A stretch of 64,000 nt of DNA. Origin: Dipteris shenzhenensis (taxonomy: Eukaryota; Polypodiophyta; Polypodiopsida; Gleicheniales). Every line of letters starts with the position of its first letter. Position 1 is the first letter of the stretch. The stretch lies in assembly GCA_047967505.1 (NCBI GenBank), contig CM106538.1, one strand, 5' to 3'. The position numbers were made by a program, and so were the translations under genes. This document shows positions 51,345 through 62,473 of the stretch, one piece after another. The notes below the pieces were generated by a model. The model made no database searches, had not been told where the DNA came from, and was given only the letters and a program-made list of their open reading frames with translations.

Positions 51345-51835
51345 ATAGCACTAATCAAAGAGTTCAAATCCAAGCCAAAAGACTCTCAGTGTCTTAAACT
51401 AATGTAAGGCTGATTACTCATCCAGACTATTATGTAGGTACTCTAATTACTTTTGCACAACACTCAGCGAGGGCCTTAGTACGCCCTTTGCTCTAGCCCA
51501 CTACGGCTTGTATGAGATCATCCTTTTGGTGTATATACCTAGATGAATCCGGGAACATTCCCAAACTCATCCTCTAAAAACACAACATAGTGCAGTTTCA
51601 ATCTCACGATAGTCACTCATAAGATTGAAAACCATAAACTCCATCACGCATAGCAGGGACTAGCTACTATGACATCCCCACTGACGTCATCAACACCCAA
51701 CAATGGGTGTAGACCATAGTATAAAAATATGCTCTCACACATACAAATCCACACACCCACACATACTTGAGCATCCTTGTCCCATAGGCCCATGAGGTCT
51801 TCCGCGGACGTTAATACATCTTTCTTTCTTTCTCT
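51345..51835 (+). mobile_element. Element D, 3' part: 3' UTR and family tail
   Basis: Begins with ATAGC (gypsy duplication), then AAAGAGTTCAAATCCAAGCC. This aligns with the sequence directly after ORF1 of element E (AGACTTCAAATCTAAGCCCA at 53724). It contains GAGGGCCTTAGTACGCCCTT (51470), a 246-bp insertion (51526-51771), hairpin AGGCC-CATGA-GGTCT (51786-51800) and ACGTTAATACATC, then a TTTC/CT/C run. Confidence 0.8.
51526..51771. mobile_element. 246-bp insertion in the element D tail, 7-bp duplication CATCCTT
   Basis: CATCCTT at 51519-51525 and 51772-51778 bracket a segment absent from the equivalent place in LINE C (36150-36190). A stretch inside it (AACTCCATCACGCATAGCAG... to ATATGCTCTCACACAT, 51638-51745) is alignable with 60455-60565 in an SPP intron, so it is a dispersed repeat. 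No terminal inverted repeats were recognised. Confidence 0.55.
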
Positions 51836-52860
51836 CTCCCTCCCCCCCCCCCCCCCCTTCCAAGAACCTGTGTAGACAATTATACTTGATGGGCTCCCCA
51901 TCTTTTATACCATGAGTACATGGCGTTATTGTTACTCCCCTCCCCACCACCACCACACTCAGCGCAGACCCACATGATATCAAAGCCATGTTCAAGGCTC
52001 ACTTTCCAAGCTTTTCTTCCTCCCTCTCTTGCTTGCCTTTCACTTCTGCATCTTAGCCGAGAGCTTGAGATCAAGTCAAGATAAGGAATCCCATTTAGTG
52101 AGAGAAAGAGATAGAGAGCGTCGGTTCTCTATTCGTGGTCAGTGGGATACAAGGGCAGCCAGTAGTGCAGTCTTCTGAGACCTGGGAGCATTGTGACGCT
52201 GCTATTCAAAGCGAAACGACTTGGAGTCATCGGGGAAGTTATACTCTCTTTGTGATCAATACAAACTTTGTGTTGCTTTGTGGCATCTTGTCTCTCATCT
52301 ACATTCCACTTTAGCTTGAGTCTATGAGTTCTAACAATTGGTAAGAGATCAAATCGGAAGAGCACTTCGCTTTCAAATGCCGTCTATACTAGGAGATCCA
52401 TTGTCTCTTCAGGGATGGTTTCGATAGGTGAGATCATGGTCGTTACCATTGTCTCTTCAGGGATGGTTTCGATAGGTGAGATCATGGTGTACAGCCAGAC
52501 TCCACTCAGACTTAGTTTTTCCAGCCAAATAGCACGGAGCAGCGAGCCCCGAGGAGACAGCAAAGCCAAGATCCATCGCAAGAGATGTGACAGACTCACC
52601 AGCAGGTTGATGCACATATCAGGCTTGGGAACCTTCCCACCATGTTCACCAGTGGCACTTGTACGACCTAGGACCCAATTAGGAGACAACAATGGATCAT
52701 CATAGTAACGCCACACCATAGTTTCCATCCTCTCCATGGGCTATGACATCTTTTATGTATTAGTGCTTCTATGATTATGTTGTACTCATCTTGAGTGTGG
52801 ATGCCCGCTGGTATAAGGTTCTTTCAGTCATATAGACCCTTTGATCCTTCGAAGACTTTT

Positions 52861-52864
<4 letters not shown>
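51836..52864 (+). other. Unclassified repeat DNA ending in the family 3' hairpin
   Basis: A C-homopolymer run (51840-51857), then about 1 kb without a credible ORF. A 48-bp tandem duplication (TTGTCTCTTCAGGGATGGTT at 52401 and 52449) lies inside. TTCTAACAATTGGTAAGAG near 52330 looks like a decayed LTR end plus primer site. The segment ends with CATATAGACCCTTTGATCCTTC (a mutated hairpin) and TTTTAAAAT before (CT)n, so it is probably an old member of the LINE-tail family. Confidence 0.45.

Positions 52865-52901
<37 letters not shown>
52865..52901. repeat. (CT)n
   Basis: Uninterrupted CT run. Element E starts immediately after it. Confidence 0.95.
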
Positions 52902-52902
<1 letters not shown>

Positions 52903-53919
52903 CGTAGCAGCAAGAACCCGCAACTCCGGCAGTTCGCAGCAACAGCTTTAGTTCCTACTCCTCCATCGCAAGCCCTTCCATTGTCGACCCCTCCATATGT
53001 ATTTGCAAAAATGCCTTCCCCGTACGCAAAGACATACTTACAGCACAAGAAAATGGTGAGCATGATAGATCCACAAGAGCATATTTATTATTTACAGCAG
53101 GAAATTCGTGAGCTCAAGCTTAGAAGTGCAGCTCTAGGAAGGCAAAACACTAACATGGAAGGGAAAGGAAATCAGAAAATTATTCAGGAAGTGTGTAGTT
53201 CATCTCCACCAGCACCTAAGCTGGTATCCACAGTTACAGAAATGATCACTAGTTAAGTGAGCTCAATCGAGCAAAAGATGGCTGCAAATATTAGCCATAA
53301 GGTTAACAAAGCTGACCTTTACAAAGAAGTGAAAGAGCAGGAAAGAAGAGAAATCTACAAGCTGATCCTACACGTGGGGGGACTACAAGATGTCAGTGAC
53401 ATACACAGAAGACAAAATCGACTTCCTCAAAGAGGAGATCCCACAAGTGGAATAGAATCCGCATGCTATCTGGAATATCCAGCAAAAGGGAACATAGAAT
53501 CAATGATCAAATAGTGCAAAATGAAATCCATAAATCATTAACGACAAAGCAGCATAGATCAAGATTCTATAGAATACACATAGCTGAAGGGCACAAAGAT
53601 ATGGATATCTGAAGAACTCACTCTGACTCAGCTCAACCAACGATCCATTGAACTTACTAAAAAGAAAGAAGCCAGGAAAGCAGGAATATGGGCGGTCTCC
53701 ATGAAGGACAAGCATTGATTCAAGACTTCAAATCTAAGCCCAAAGTCTCTCAGTCTTAAACCAATGCAAGGAAGGTCACACTATGATAGTACTAGAATAT
53801 AGGTATGATCTGTTATAATTTTTGAGAGCTGCTTTATGCACTCTCTAGAAAATGCCTTGTGCACTCCCTCTCTCCTCAGAGATGTAGTAGCTTTCCGTGA
53901 GGGCTTCTGCATACGTTAA

Positions 53920-53923
<4 letters not shown>
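52902..53923 (+). mobile_element. Element E: second ORF1-only (half-LINE) retroelement
   Basis: About 1 kb between two CT runs: short 5' region, ORF1-like gene 53011-53718, about 200-bp 3' UTR and terminus GCATACGTTAATAAAT. It has the same organisation and alignable protein and 3' UTR as element D, with no trace of endonuclease or RT. Confidence 0.8.
53011..53718 (+). pseudogene. Element E ORF1-like protein
   Basis: MPSPYAKTYLQHKK, then a coiled coil (PQEHIYYLQQEIRELKLRSA, 53074-53133), VSTVTEMITS and TAA at 53254. It continues in frame with VSSIEQKMAANISHKVNKAD, then LILHVGGLQDV (53362-, RRM-like strand). After a frame change comes TKIWISEELTLTQLNQRSIE followed by KAGIWAVSMKDKH and TGA. The last part matches the ORF1 end in LINE C (DDDLT..Q...REAGKWAV). 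It is non-functional but collinear with element D. Confidence 0.7.

Positions 53924-53971
<48 letters not shown>
53924..53971. repeat. (CT)n
   Basis: Uninterrupted CT run after the TTAATAAAT terminus of element E. Confidence 0.97.
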
Positions 53972-53974
<3 letters not shown>

Positions 53975-54830
53975 GTCTAGCCGACAACGCGGACGTGAGC
54001 AAGAGCCAGAGCCACAACAGCTGCGCCAGCGGACAGACTCACACATCCGGGTCCATGACATCTCGTCTCTGCTCTCTGCCCGCCCCACCGGGGTTACCGT
54101 TGCCCTCATCCACAGGGCCACCCGCCGCCCCTGACGACCGAGCTCGACTAGGCCGTGTGACGTCAGAGGCCAATCATCTATCGCAGGGTTTTTTCCGACC
54201 TCCCATTTGACGGCCCCTCTATGATTGGTCTCTGACGATCGCAGGGTTTTTTCCGACCTCCCATTTGACGGCCCCTCTATGATTGGTCTCTCTCTCTCTC
54301 TCAGTCTAGCCGACGATGCGGACGTGAGCAAGAGCCAGAGCCACGACAGCTGCGCCAGCGGACAGACTCACACATCCGGGTCCATGACATCTCGGCTCTG
54401 CTCTCTGCCCGCCCCACCGGGGTTACCGTTGCCCTCATCCACAGGGCCACCCGCCGCCCCTGACAACCGAGCTCGACTAGGCCGTGTGACGTCAGAGGCC
54501 AATCATCTATCGCAGGGTTTTTTCCGACCTCCCATTTGACGGCCCCTCTATGATTGGTCTCTGCCGATCACCACCTGCACATATATACTGTATCTCCCCC
54601 CTCTGCCCCATTTTTGGTGCCCCCCTCTTCTTTTTTGTATCATCTGGAGGTAGACACATATTTTTTGTATCAGGACTAGACACACCGTCCTTCATAACCT
54701 CTTTTTTGTAGAAACGGTTGGCTGGCCCGTTTTGAGACCGCCACCGTTATGCTCATTGTATCAGTTATCTTCAGTCTCATAGACCTTCACGGTCTCCCGA
54801 AGACTTTAATAAACTTTCTTTTTTTTCTTT
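53972..54830 (+). mobile_element. Short LINE-related element with tandemly duplicated 5' region
   Basis: The sequence AGTCTAGCCGACxxxGCGGACG... is present twice (53975-54231 and 54303-54565), over 95% alike by eye, each copy preceded by CT repeats. A shorter inner segment (CGCAGGGTTTTTTCCGACCT... to ATTGGTCTCTG) is also duplicated directly (54182 and 54239). The element ends with the perfect family hairpin AGACC-TTCAC-GGTCT (54781-54795), CCCGAAGACTTTAATAAAC and then TTTCTTTTTTTTC. No ORF is supported. Confidence 0.6.
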
Positions 54831-55103
54831 CTTTCTCACACACACACACAAAACCCTATTACACAAAGCAAGAATTGTTAGTTGTGACAGATATAGAACT
54901 TTTACCATTCCATACACCCTCTGTAACTCACACAGCATGTGTGCCTCTTAGGGCTCTGTGTGGTATATATGCATGCATAGAAGTGTGGTCACATAAAAAT
55001 CCAACAAACACATTTAAAACAAGTAGAAAATCGATAAAAAGATAAGAATAATACTGCATAAGCAAAGCATGTACCTTTAGCCAAAGAAGAAAATGAGTCA
55101 AAA
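54831..55103. other. SPP downstream region
   Basis: AT-rich sequence with (CA)n at 54838-54851. It probably holds the SPP 3' UTR (minus strand); no polyadenylation signal is assigned with confidence. Confidence 0.4.
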
Positions 55104-58100
55104 TCAATCAGATTTTTCATTTGTATTGGCAGAAGACGGTGTCGACTTTTCCTCCCCTTCCCTTGAAGCTTCATCTGTTTTTGTACTTTCTAAAGCAGAA
55201 GCTGACTCGTCGAACTCCAAAAGCTGAGCAACATAAGCACTGTGATCAGACTATTGATCATGACAGCCGGGAAAAAAAAGGACTATTGCATAGATGATCA
55301 TCACATTCAAATTCTTTCTGTCGTATGAAGTTAAACTTACTTGCTTGATTTCCCCTTTCAATGCACAATGTCCACCTAAAAATCCAATAACCCCAGGGAC
55401 AATATAGAGTAGTGCAGGCTGCATATCAACAGGTTGATGCTTTTATTCCTTTTTTTGAACGGAGACAAAATTCATCAATCAAAGCACAGCAAAGAATTCA
55501 AATATTCATCCTAGCCTCAGCGGATGTGATACTACTGTAAGACCTGAGCTGCTTGGAACCAGTTCATAACAACAATGGTCACCACTAAACCAGCAGTATA
55601 ACCAGCAAAAGCACTCTTGAAGTAGCGCAGGCCTTTCCCTTGAGAAACATCAAAGCGAAGAGCCAAAGCCACAAAAATTCCTGCACATTAGGCCTCGATT
55701 TATCAAAATATATGCCTTCATAGACTAGAATATATCCAATCTTACAAATTAAAATTTTTATAAAACAAATGAAAAACAAAGAAAAGAAGGGAGTTTTTAA
55801 GCGACTTTAAACAAAATTATGAGTAAACGAGGAAAATAAAAAATAAAAATAACTTGGTAAGCAAAGCTACACTTGTGTTCTCATAAGCACCCAAGAATAA
55901 GCTACCATCTGAGCTTCAGAAAATTCCAAAATCTCTTAGAAAAAGGAAGAAACAAAGCAGAAAATAATGTGTGAGAGAGAGTGAGAGAGAGAGAGAGTGT
56001 GTTTGAGTCAGTGTGAGGCACTTTGTATGATATACATAGTAAATTCATGTTGCTGTCATCTATCATAGGTATCAACTTTTTGTAAACCTAAAGAAGATCA
56101 GTAATGCTAAAATCCAAAAAATTATAATAGCTTCCACTAGCTGTACAATTAAGTTCACAAAACTCTCTAGGATAAATTCCTCCACCAAAAGAATTTGGAT
56201 CTTTGTGCCTAAGATCTTTAAAGTTTGGAAAATCTAGGATAAATAAGTCATGCACAAATCTCCTAACCTGACTAAGTTTATGAAGAACGATTGGAATTTG
56301 GAGAAATCTCTGAAGAAATCAATCATTGCATAAACTCTAATTCATAAGTAAAAATTATGCTAAGAAAACAGGACAATTAATGCCCATCAGAATACCATAT
56401 GCCCCATAAGCCTACTCTCATAAAATAGAAGTCTACGTTCATTAGTATTCTAACTAGCTAGCAGAGATCAGCATACACCCTTTCCATATCCTTTACGACC
56501 AGCCAGACTGGCTAAGTGGGTGAACAGAAGGCATCCTACAAAAGCAAAACAGAATACAAAGAATCTTGGACTTGAGGACAGAATTCAAGCTTGCAACAGT
56601 TGAAAGTTTGATAAATATTGTCTTTCTCCAAAATACATGACTCGGTGTTCAAAGTTTAGGTGGTAAGTAACAAGCCAACCAACCATGATCAGGTCCTGGC
56701 TGACGACTGCAGTGCTTGTTTCTATAGTCAGTGACAATGGACAGTGCTATATGTAAGAAGTAATAGATATAGTTTAGAGTGATGCAAGACGTTGTGTCAC
56801 ATGGACTCATTGCTCATAGTAATACTGGTCAGTTCTATTATGCAAAACAGTATAGAATAATGTCATGTCCTTTATAATGAATATCGATACTTTTTGCAGC
56901 ACAAAACATGGAAAGTGTTCACTTGAATGTGCATGAGTCCGATGAGATTTTAAGGACTGGTCGATGTGCTAAGGACCCATTCATAATATGGAAGATGGAT
57001 CATGAGGTTGCATTCAACATCTCTGGATGTGGGCATAAACCTCAGAGATTTAAGGATACAAACTGTTGACGTATAGGGAGGTGAGATCGTTTCTTATTGA
57101 CTATAGCCAAGTACTTTTCTGCATGAATCAGAAGAAATTATGTACTTATTTTACAGTAAAATATGAGTGCTGGGTTAAATGGAAGAGGGGTGTGATGGAA
57201 CTTTTAAGACAATATCATTTTTTGCAGCTTTATAAAGGGATCACCTTGCATGGTCTTCTTTATTAAGTCCCACTGCTACAGGCATGTGAGTTTTGAACCT
57301 GATTGTAAATGATATTGAGATTAAATAGATGGTTGAAAGAGGTAAAATAATTTCTTTATTGAACATATCTGTGGATTTCTGGCTCTGTTGAGAGCTTTGA
57401 ACAATAAGTTCAGGCAATCTCTACGAGTTGATTCAAGCTCAAGAATTATTTTAGTATCAATATGTTTTCCAAATCCCACTGCTATTTCTGCATGCTTAGA
57501 TCCACATGAATGGAGAACTGGTTATCAATGATATCTGTTGACGTTACAGTCACATGCTCTGTACACATGTTCCATAATTTTACAGTGTCCATCGTTCTGT
57601 TCATCAAATTGAAATGCTCATGCAAAACTCCTCCCTCAGTCTGGTTGATACATGATGCTCATGCATGACTTGAATTTATCCATTAATGTATGAGTCCTAT
57701 AGAGGGGTCACAAATAGGCATAATGGGAGCATGCATAGATATAGGATGGCAGATGCTAAGTGAGGAACTTTTTAGGGTATAGGGGACAAGACACGGGTAC
57801 TAAAACATGTACAAGCCAGTGTGAGACAGGGATCTGCTCCTGTGGTGTATACAAAAGGGTGGAAATATTCCCTTGCACACTCGTAGTGTCTTTTATATGC
57901 ATGCAAGGTCTGCAAGTCAGACTGAGGTGAGTGGCTTGTGTTCTTTACATTTAGTATCAGAGCCATGTGATGGTTTGAGAAATCCTTTGAAAAGGACTCT
58001 GGTGATGCATTCTGTGAGATGCTAATAGACCAATGATACTGCTTTGAAAGTAATTCAAGCCAATTGGGTGGTGCGACTTGCATGCACAGCATTCTGAATG

Positions 58101-61100
58101 CTTGACAGATCAACGCATTCCAAGTCTGGGTGCTTGTGGGTTTGTACAATTGGTGTTGTATTGCGTTGGAGCATCCAAATTATTGTGGATTGAGCAGAAC
58201 GTTATATCACAGGTCTAGCAATTCAGGGAAGTTGCATGTTGGAATCTGGTTCATTGGAAAGTATGTTGATGCTGAGTGTCAACTGCATGATAGATGAGGA
58301 ATTGGTAAACATGATCAACGAGGAGTTAGATCAACAAAGGGTGTTTATGTAAGAGACAGCTAACAGCAAGTCGTGGTCAGTGATTTATAATTCTCTCCTT
58401 GGCAACTAAGGGGCTAGGTTTATAACCTAGGCATTTGCATGATGTAGCAGGGCATCGCAGTTTTGTTGTGTGCTATTACTTTGCCATCCGCAGCTTCCTT
58501 CCAACACAGGCAATGATGACATAGATAGCCACCAGGAGATTTGGTAATTAGTATGGCTTCAATGACAGCTAGTCGTGGGGGATAACCATGTGGGATGAAG
58601 GTGTTCCCTCAAGCAGAAAGATGCTAGGAAGATGTAGTAGTGAAATTGATTTGCCCAACTCTAGGAGCACTGCATGATAACTAAATTGATACAAGTTAAT
58701 CTTGATGACAGTAATACAAAGCATGCTGTGGCTGTTGATGGGTGTGGGTTGCTCTCAAGATCATCAATTGAAAACACAAGGTCATACGATGGCCTGAAAG
58801 CTGAAAAGGACAGCAAGATCATGAACACAAGTTGGACATGAATTTTCCGAGACACCCCCTTGTGGGAGAGCAGATGGAGATGACAACTCTGGATGCAACA
58901 TGACAACCTGCAGAACCTTCTTGGGAGGCTTTGTGGTCAAACAAGGCTAGTTAAAACACCAAAAGCCATTGCATCGGTGTGAAAATCTTCATTGAATTGG
59001 ACACAAATTTGAACCAAGGAGCTTCCTCTCCTTTCCTTTGCAGCTAGTTTTGGAGTGGCTAGTGTTTACTTTGTAGTTTGGTTTATATGCGGTGATTTTC
59101 CAAGCATTGAAAAGGTGCTTGAATTCATCTACATGTTTTAGTTTTTGGGGGAAAAATAACTTTGAAACATGGAGAGCCACAATGATCATGTTAATGAATC
59201 GACATCAGCATCTGCTCTCTGATGGCACGGTCCATGTTATCTGGAACAGCCCCGCATCATCCACACTCCACATGAGTCGTACTTGGTTACTCGTCCATGA
59301 TGTCACCCTCCAAGTGGTATAAACCATCTGACAAATCTCTTCATGGAAATCTGTCCAAAAACTTTTACTGTCCCTAGATCAATCTTCCCTATGAGCAATA
59401 CTTAGGTTCAGATCATAAGTCTTCCAATGTCACACCCATACTCTCCTTGTGCTCTCCTGTCTCCAACAAGAAGTCTTTGACAGAGTCTACTCTATAAATC
59501 TCCAGCATTGTGCAACTGAAACTCTTTGGGAAGACCTATGTGACAACTGTCCTTGTCAGCTCCGTGTCCTCCAAGAAGTCCATGTCACCAACCCTCTCAG
59601 CCATTATGCCGAAGATGTCATATGCCTCTGCTCTAAAGCTATCCCCTCTGGTTGTCCGGTGGATCTTTTCCTTTTGAGAACTCCAGGACGACCAAACATT
59701 CCACAAATCTTACTGAACTCATAAAAGAATCATGATGGATGGATATCATCAAGTTGTTGTCTGACATTGCAGCAAGCAGGGCACCCCCTGAGTGCCATCC
59801 TCTTGTGATTCTGGAGCCATGCAACAGTTACTCAATGTGTACCCCTGCATCTTCCCCCTCAGTGTCGATGGCCTCATCCTCATTCTCTATCCTTTTCTCT
59901 GCCCAACTTTTGTTACTTATCCTATGACGAGGGTCACACAAAGGGTAAGGGATTGTGGCCTAAGGCATGCGACCGCTTGTTAGGAATGGCCTAAGCATGT
60001 ACGCCCCAAGACCAGATCAAAATAAGACCAGAAACTCAAAGCACAGATGAGAGGACAATATGTTCAAACTGGTCTTCTTGTTGCCCAATGCTAGGAAAGA
60101 TGGTGTCAGTACAAGAAGGTTGGGTTTGCTCCACATTGCGCTCTTTTCAGAAGCTTCAATGTGATGAAGAATCTGAAGGATAAACGCAGACATAAGTCAA
60201 GATATAAACCATATCCACTAGTACACCCCCTTCTCTTTGAATTAGGTTCAGTGGATTGGTCAAAGAGCCGAACCCAAGCCGAGTATATAGCGTGCAAACA
60301 AGCAATCAAGCATCTTTTGAGGTTCTTCGAAAAGTCAACAAGCACCACACACAAAAGAGGTTGAAAACTGCAGCATTGACACGTACAATTCTACAGCCTT
60401 TAAAAATACAAACTAAAACTGCAACTCCAACATTGTAACCCTCACTCAATGTTGAACTCCATAGCAGCATGGACAAGCTACTAGGACATCCTCACCGACA
60501 TCAGTAAGCACCCCAATTGTCAGTGTAGACCATTCATTGTATAAACATAAGCTTTCACACATCTTGAAACATTTGGCATCCATTTTATGCAAATAAAATA
60601 CACTCCAAAACCCCGATTGTAGAAAGACAACAGAGTGGTAAAAGATCAACAGCTTTGTTGAAAAGAAAGAATAAAGAGGCCTTGACCTTCCATTTTGACT
60701 AATTTCTCCACACATCTTGGTATACGCTCCAAAGCCCACGCATTCAAACAAAAAAAGAGTCAAAAGAACAAAATTCATTGAACTTCATTCTAGATGTCTG
60801 AAGTTAAAATATCGGTGATGATAGAATGGAGACCTGGTATAACAATATCACCAAGTCCTAACATAGAAAATGGCTTAGAAGCATCCCCAGTAGGAAAAAT
60901 AAGCTGCAAACAATAGACCACAGCCCAATAAGTAAATATAGTGAATTTTTATTTGATCTAATTTTCCAGAAAAACGCATTTTGTTGTCTCTTCTAGAAGG
61001 CTAACTTGTAATAAGAAATAAAACATGTTTCAAGACCTAGCTTCAATTACTACATGTTTCTCACCTCTCCATACACATTTTATATAACCAAGGTGAGCAT

Positions 61101-61219
61101 GTAAAATTCACCAAATGCTGATGAGAAAATACCTTGATAGGTGCATCAAAAGACTTGGCAACACTGACCATAACGGGTGTGAAAAACACCCAAAATATGT
61201 CGTAGATAAATAAACCAGC
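55104..61219 (-). CDS. SPP: Signal peptide peptidase (SPP), 3' part, five exons
   Basis: Intramembrane aspartyl protease of the presenilin/SPP family, which cleaves signal-peptide remnants in the ER membrane. Exons on the minus strand are 61133-61219 (AGLFIYDIFWVFFTPVMVSV..., with the first catalytic Asp in YD), 60834-60903 (LIFPTGDASKPFSMLGLGDI..., second catalytic Asp in GLGD), 55544-55680 (IFVALALRFDVSQGKGLRYF...), 55341-55418 (PALLYIVPGVIGFLGGHCAL, with the conserved PAL motif) and 55104-55223 (LLEFDESASALEST..., to TGA). All junctions have GT/AG and the phases agree (0, 1, 0, 0). The 163 codons correspond to the C-terminal half of a protein of about 340 residues. N-terminal exons are not in the window. 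The final cytoplasmic tail is Glu/Ser/Thr-rich and ends NEKSD, without an obvious KKXX retention signal. The intron between exons 55680 and 60834 is 5.15 kb. Confidence 0.93.
55681..60833 (-). other. Large SPP intron with decayed repeats
   Basis: 5.15 kb. It contains a probable plus-strand LTR end plus primer site: ...TTCTTTACA followed by TTTAGTATCAGAGCC at 57948-57965, with TATA-like TTTATATGCATG at 57892. It also holds a dispersed repeat at 60455-60565 shared with 51638-51745, and GA-rich runs near 55975. No other gene was supported; short open stretches lack domains. Confidence 0.6.
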
Positions 61220-62473
61220 CTGGACAAATCAAAAGACTTGAATCAAAAAACTGTTGCCACTGCCATACAAAACACCAAATATACATCTTCTAGTTCACAC
61301 ACACTTACAAACTGGTAGAAGGCAAGCTTTGCAGAGGACTATAAGCACATTTCCAATTCTTAATTGCAGTCTTGTGGGGTTGTGAGACTCAATCACACAG
61401 GAATGAGATTGTAAGTAAACAAAAAGCTTATTTCCCAAAAAGAACAAATGATATTATGAGCCAAACCCAAGGCGTTCAGCTCTTTTTGAGGCTCTGAATT
61501 GAAAAGCTAATCTAAAAATGCATCAATGTTAACATGTAAAATAAGTGTGATGTCAACCTCATATGTGAAATGTCACTCAGCTATCAATACAAAACTAAAC
61601 ATTCTGTTTAACAATCATGAGATCAATGCATATGCATGTATCTAGTCTAAATGCTGGTCATCAACATTCTTCGACTCCCCTCTTGAATGACCAAGTTGTC
61701 GTGAGGCCATACAAGCTTTCTAAGCTTGGAAAACTGCTCCAATGGTGATATCTTTTTGTGAGAGTATTTCCATGGTTCTCTTGTCCATCTGCCGTCTTGT
61801 ACTCTCCCAGCCATGATGAATGTTATTGTGCTTCCTACCTGCATTATCTATGGCATTCTCAGCTAAAGCTATGCAAGTTTGCTTATGACTTGACCCAATT
61901 CATCTATACCTAGCACCACTACAAAAAAATATATCTTCCCCATAGACATATAGATTGGACCTTTCCTTGATCATCCACAATTGCTTATCATAATCCCCCT
62001 TTTGGTGGAACGAATAGATACTAGCTCCGTCAATAACTCCTTTTGGGGTTGATTGATGATCCAAGTTGTTCCTTTGAAAAGCCACTTGCATACAACTCCA
62101 CTCCTCCCATGAAGCAAGCCAACCAACTCCGATGTTGTCATTCTTTTTTATTGCATTACACTCTTATTGCATTGCTAACGCCATTTGTCGATTCAACATG
62201 CCATCATAGGTCTTGGCCTCCACTTCAGCCAACAAAGTACATATCAAGGCACCATTAGCCCAGAGCTAGCTTGCTATGTTGACCTTGAAGACCTCTTAAC
62301 ACGGCCAATACGTGACAATTCCTGCAATTTAGACTCTTCAAAAATCTCCAAACACCATATTAAAATCTAAGTCTTCCAGGAGCTGTGTATTTATTTGGTT
62401 AGCTGACACATCCTCTCGAAGCTCATTTTCTCTTGACATGCGTCTTCTTGATCATCTTCCTTGCCCCTGCTTT
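61220..62473 (-). other. Presumed SPP intron, no exon recognised
   Basis: Continues upstream of the YD exon. I searched the minus strand for the expected preceding SPP exons (an IQGIEMLSLGSFKTGAILL-like sequence) and did not find them up to the window end. Confidence 0.5.

Noticed and set aside
37526-51349. Treating the two gypsy LTRs as independent solo LTRs because 3' LTR length is 6.5 kb
   Set aside because: The extra length is exactly a copia element with its own CAGCT duplication, and the outer flanks share ATAGC.
53876-54331. 151-codon minus-strand frame rich in RERERE
   Set aside because: Produced by the CT microsatellite and the duplicated 5' unit.
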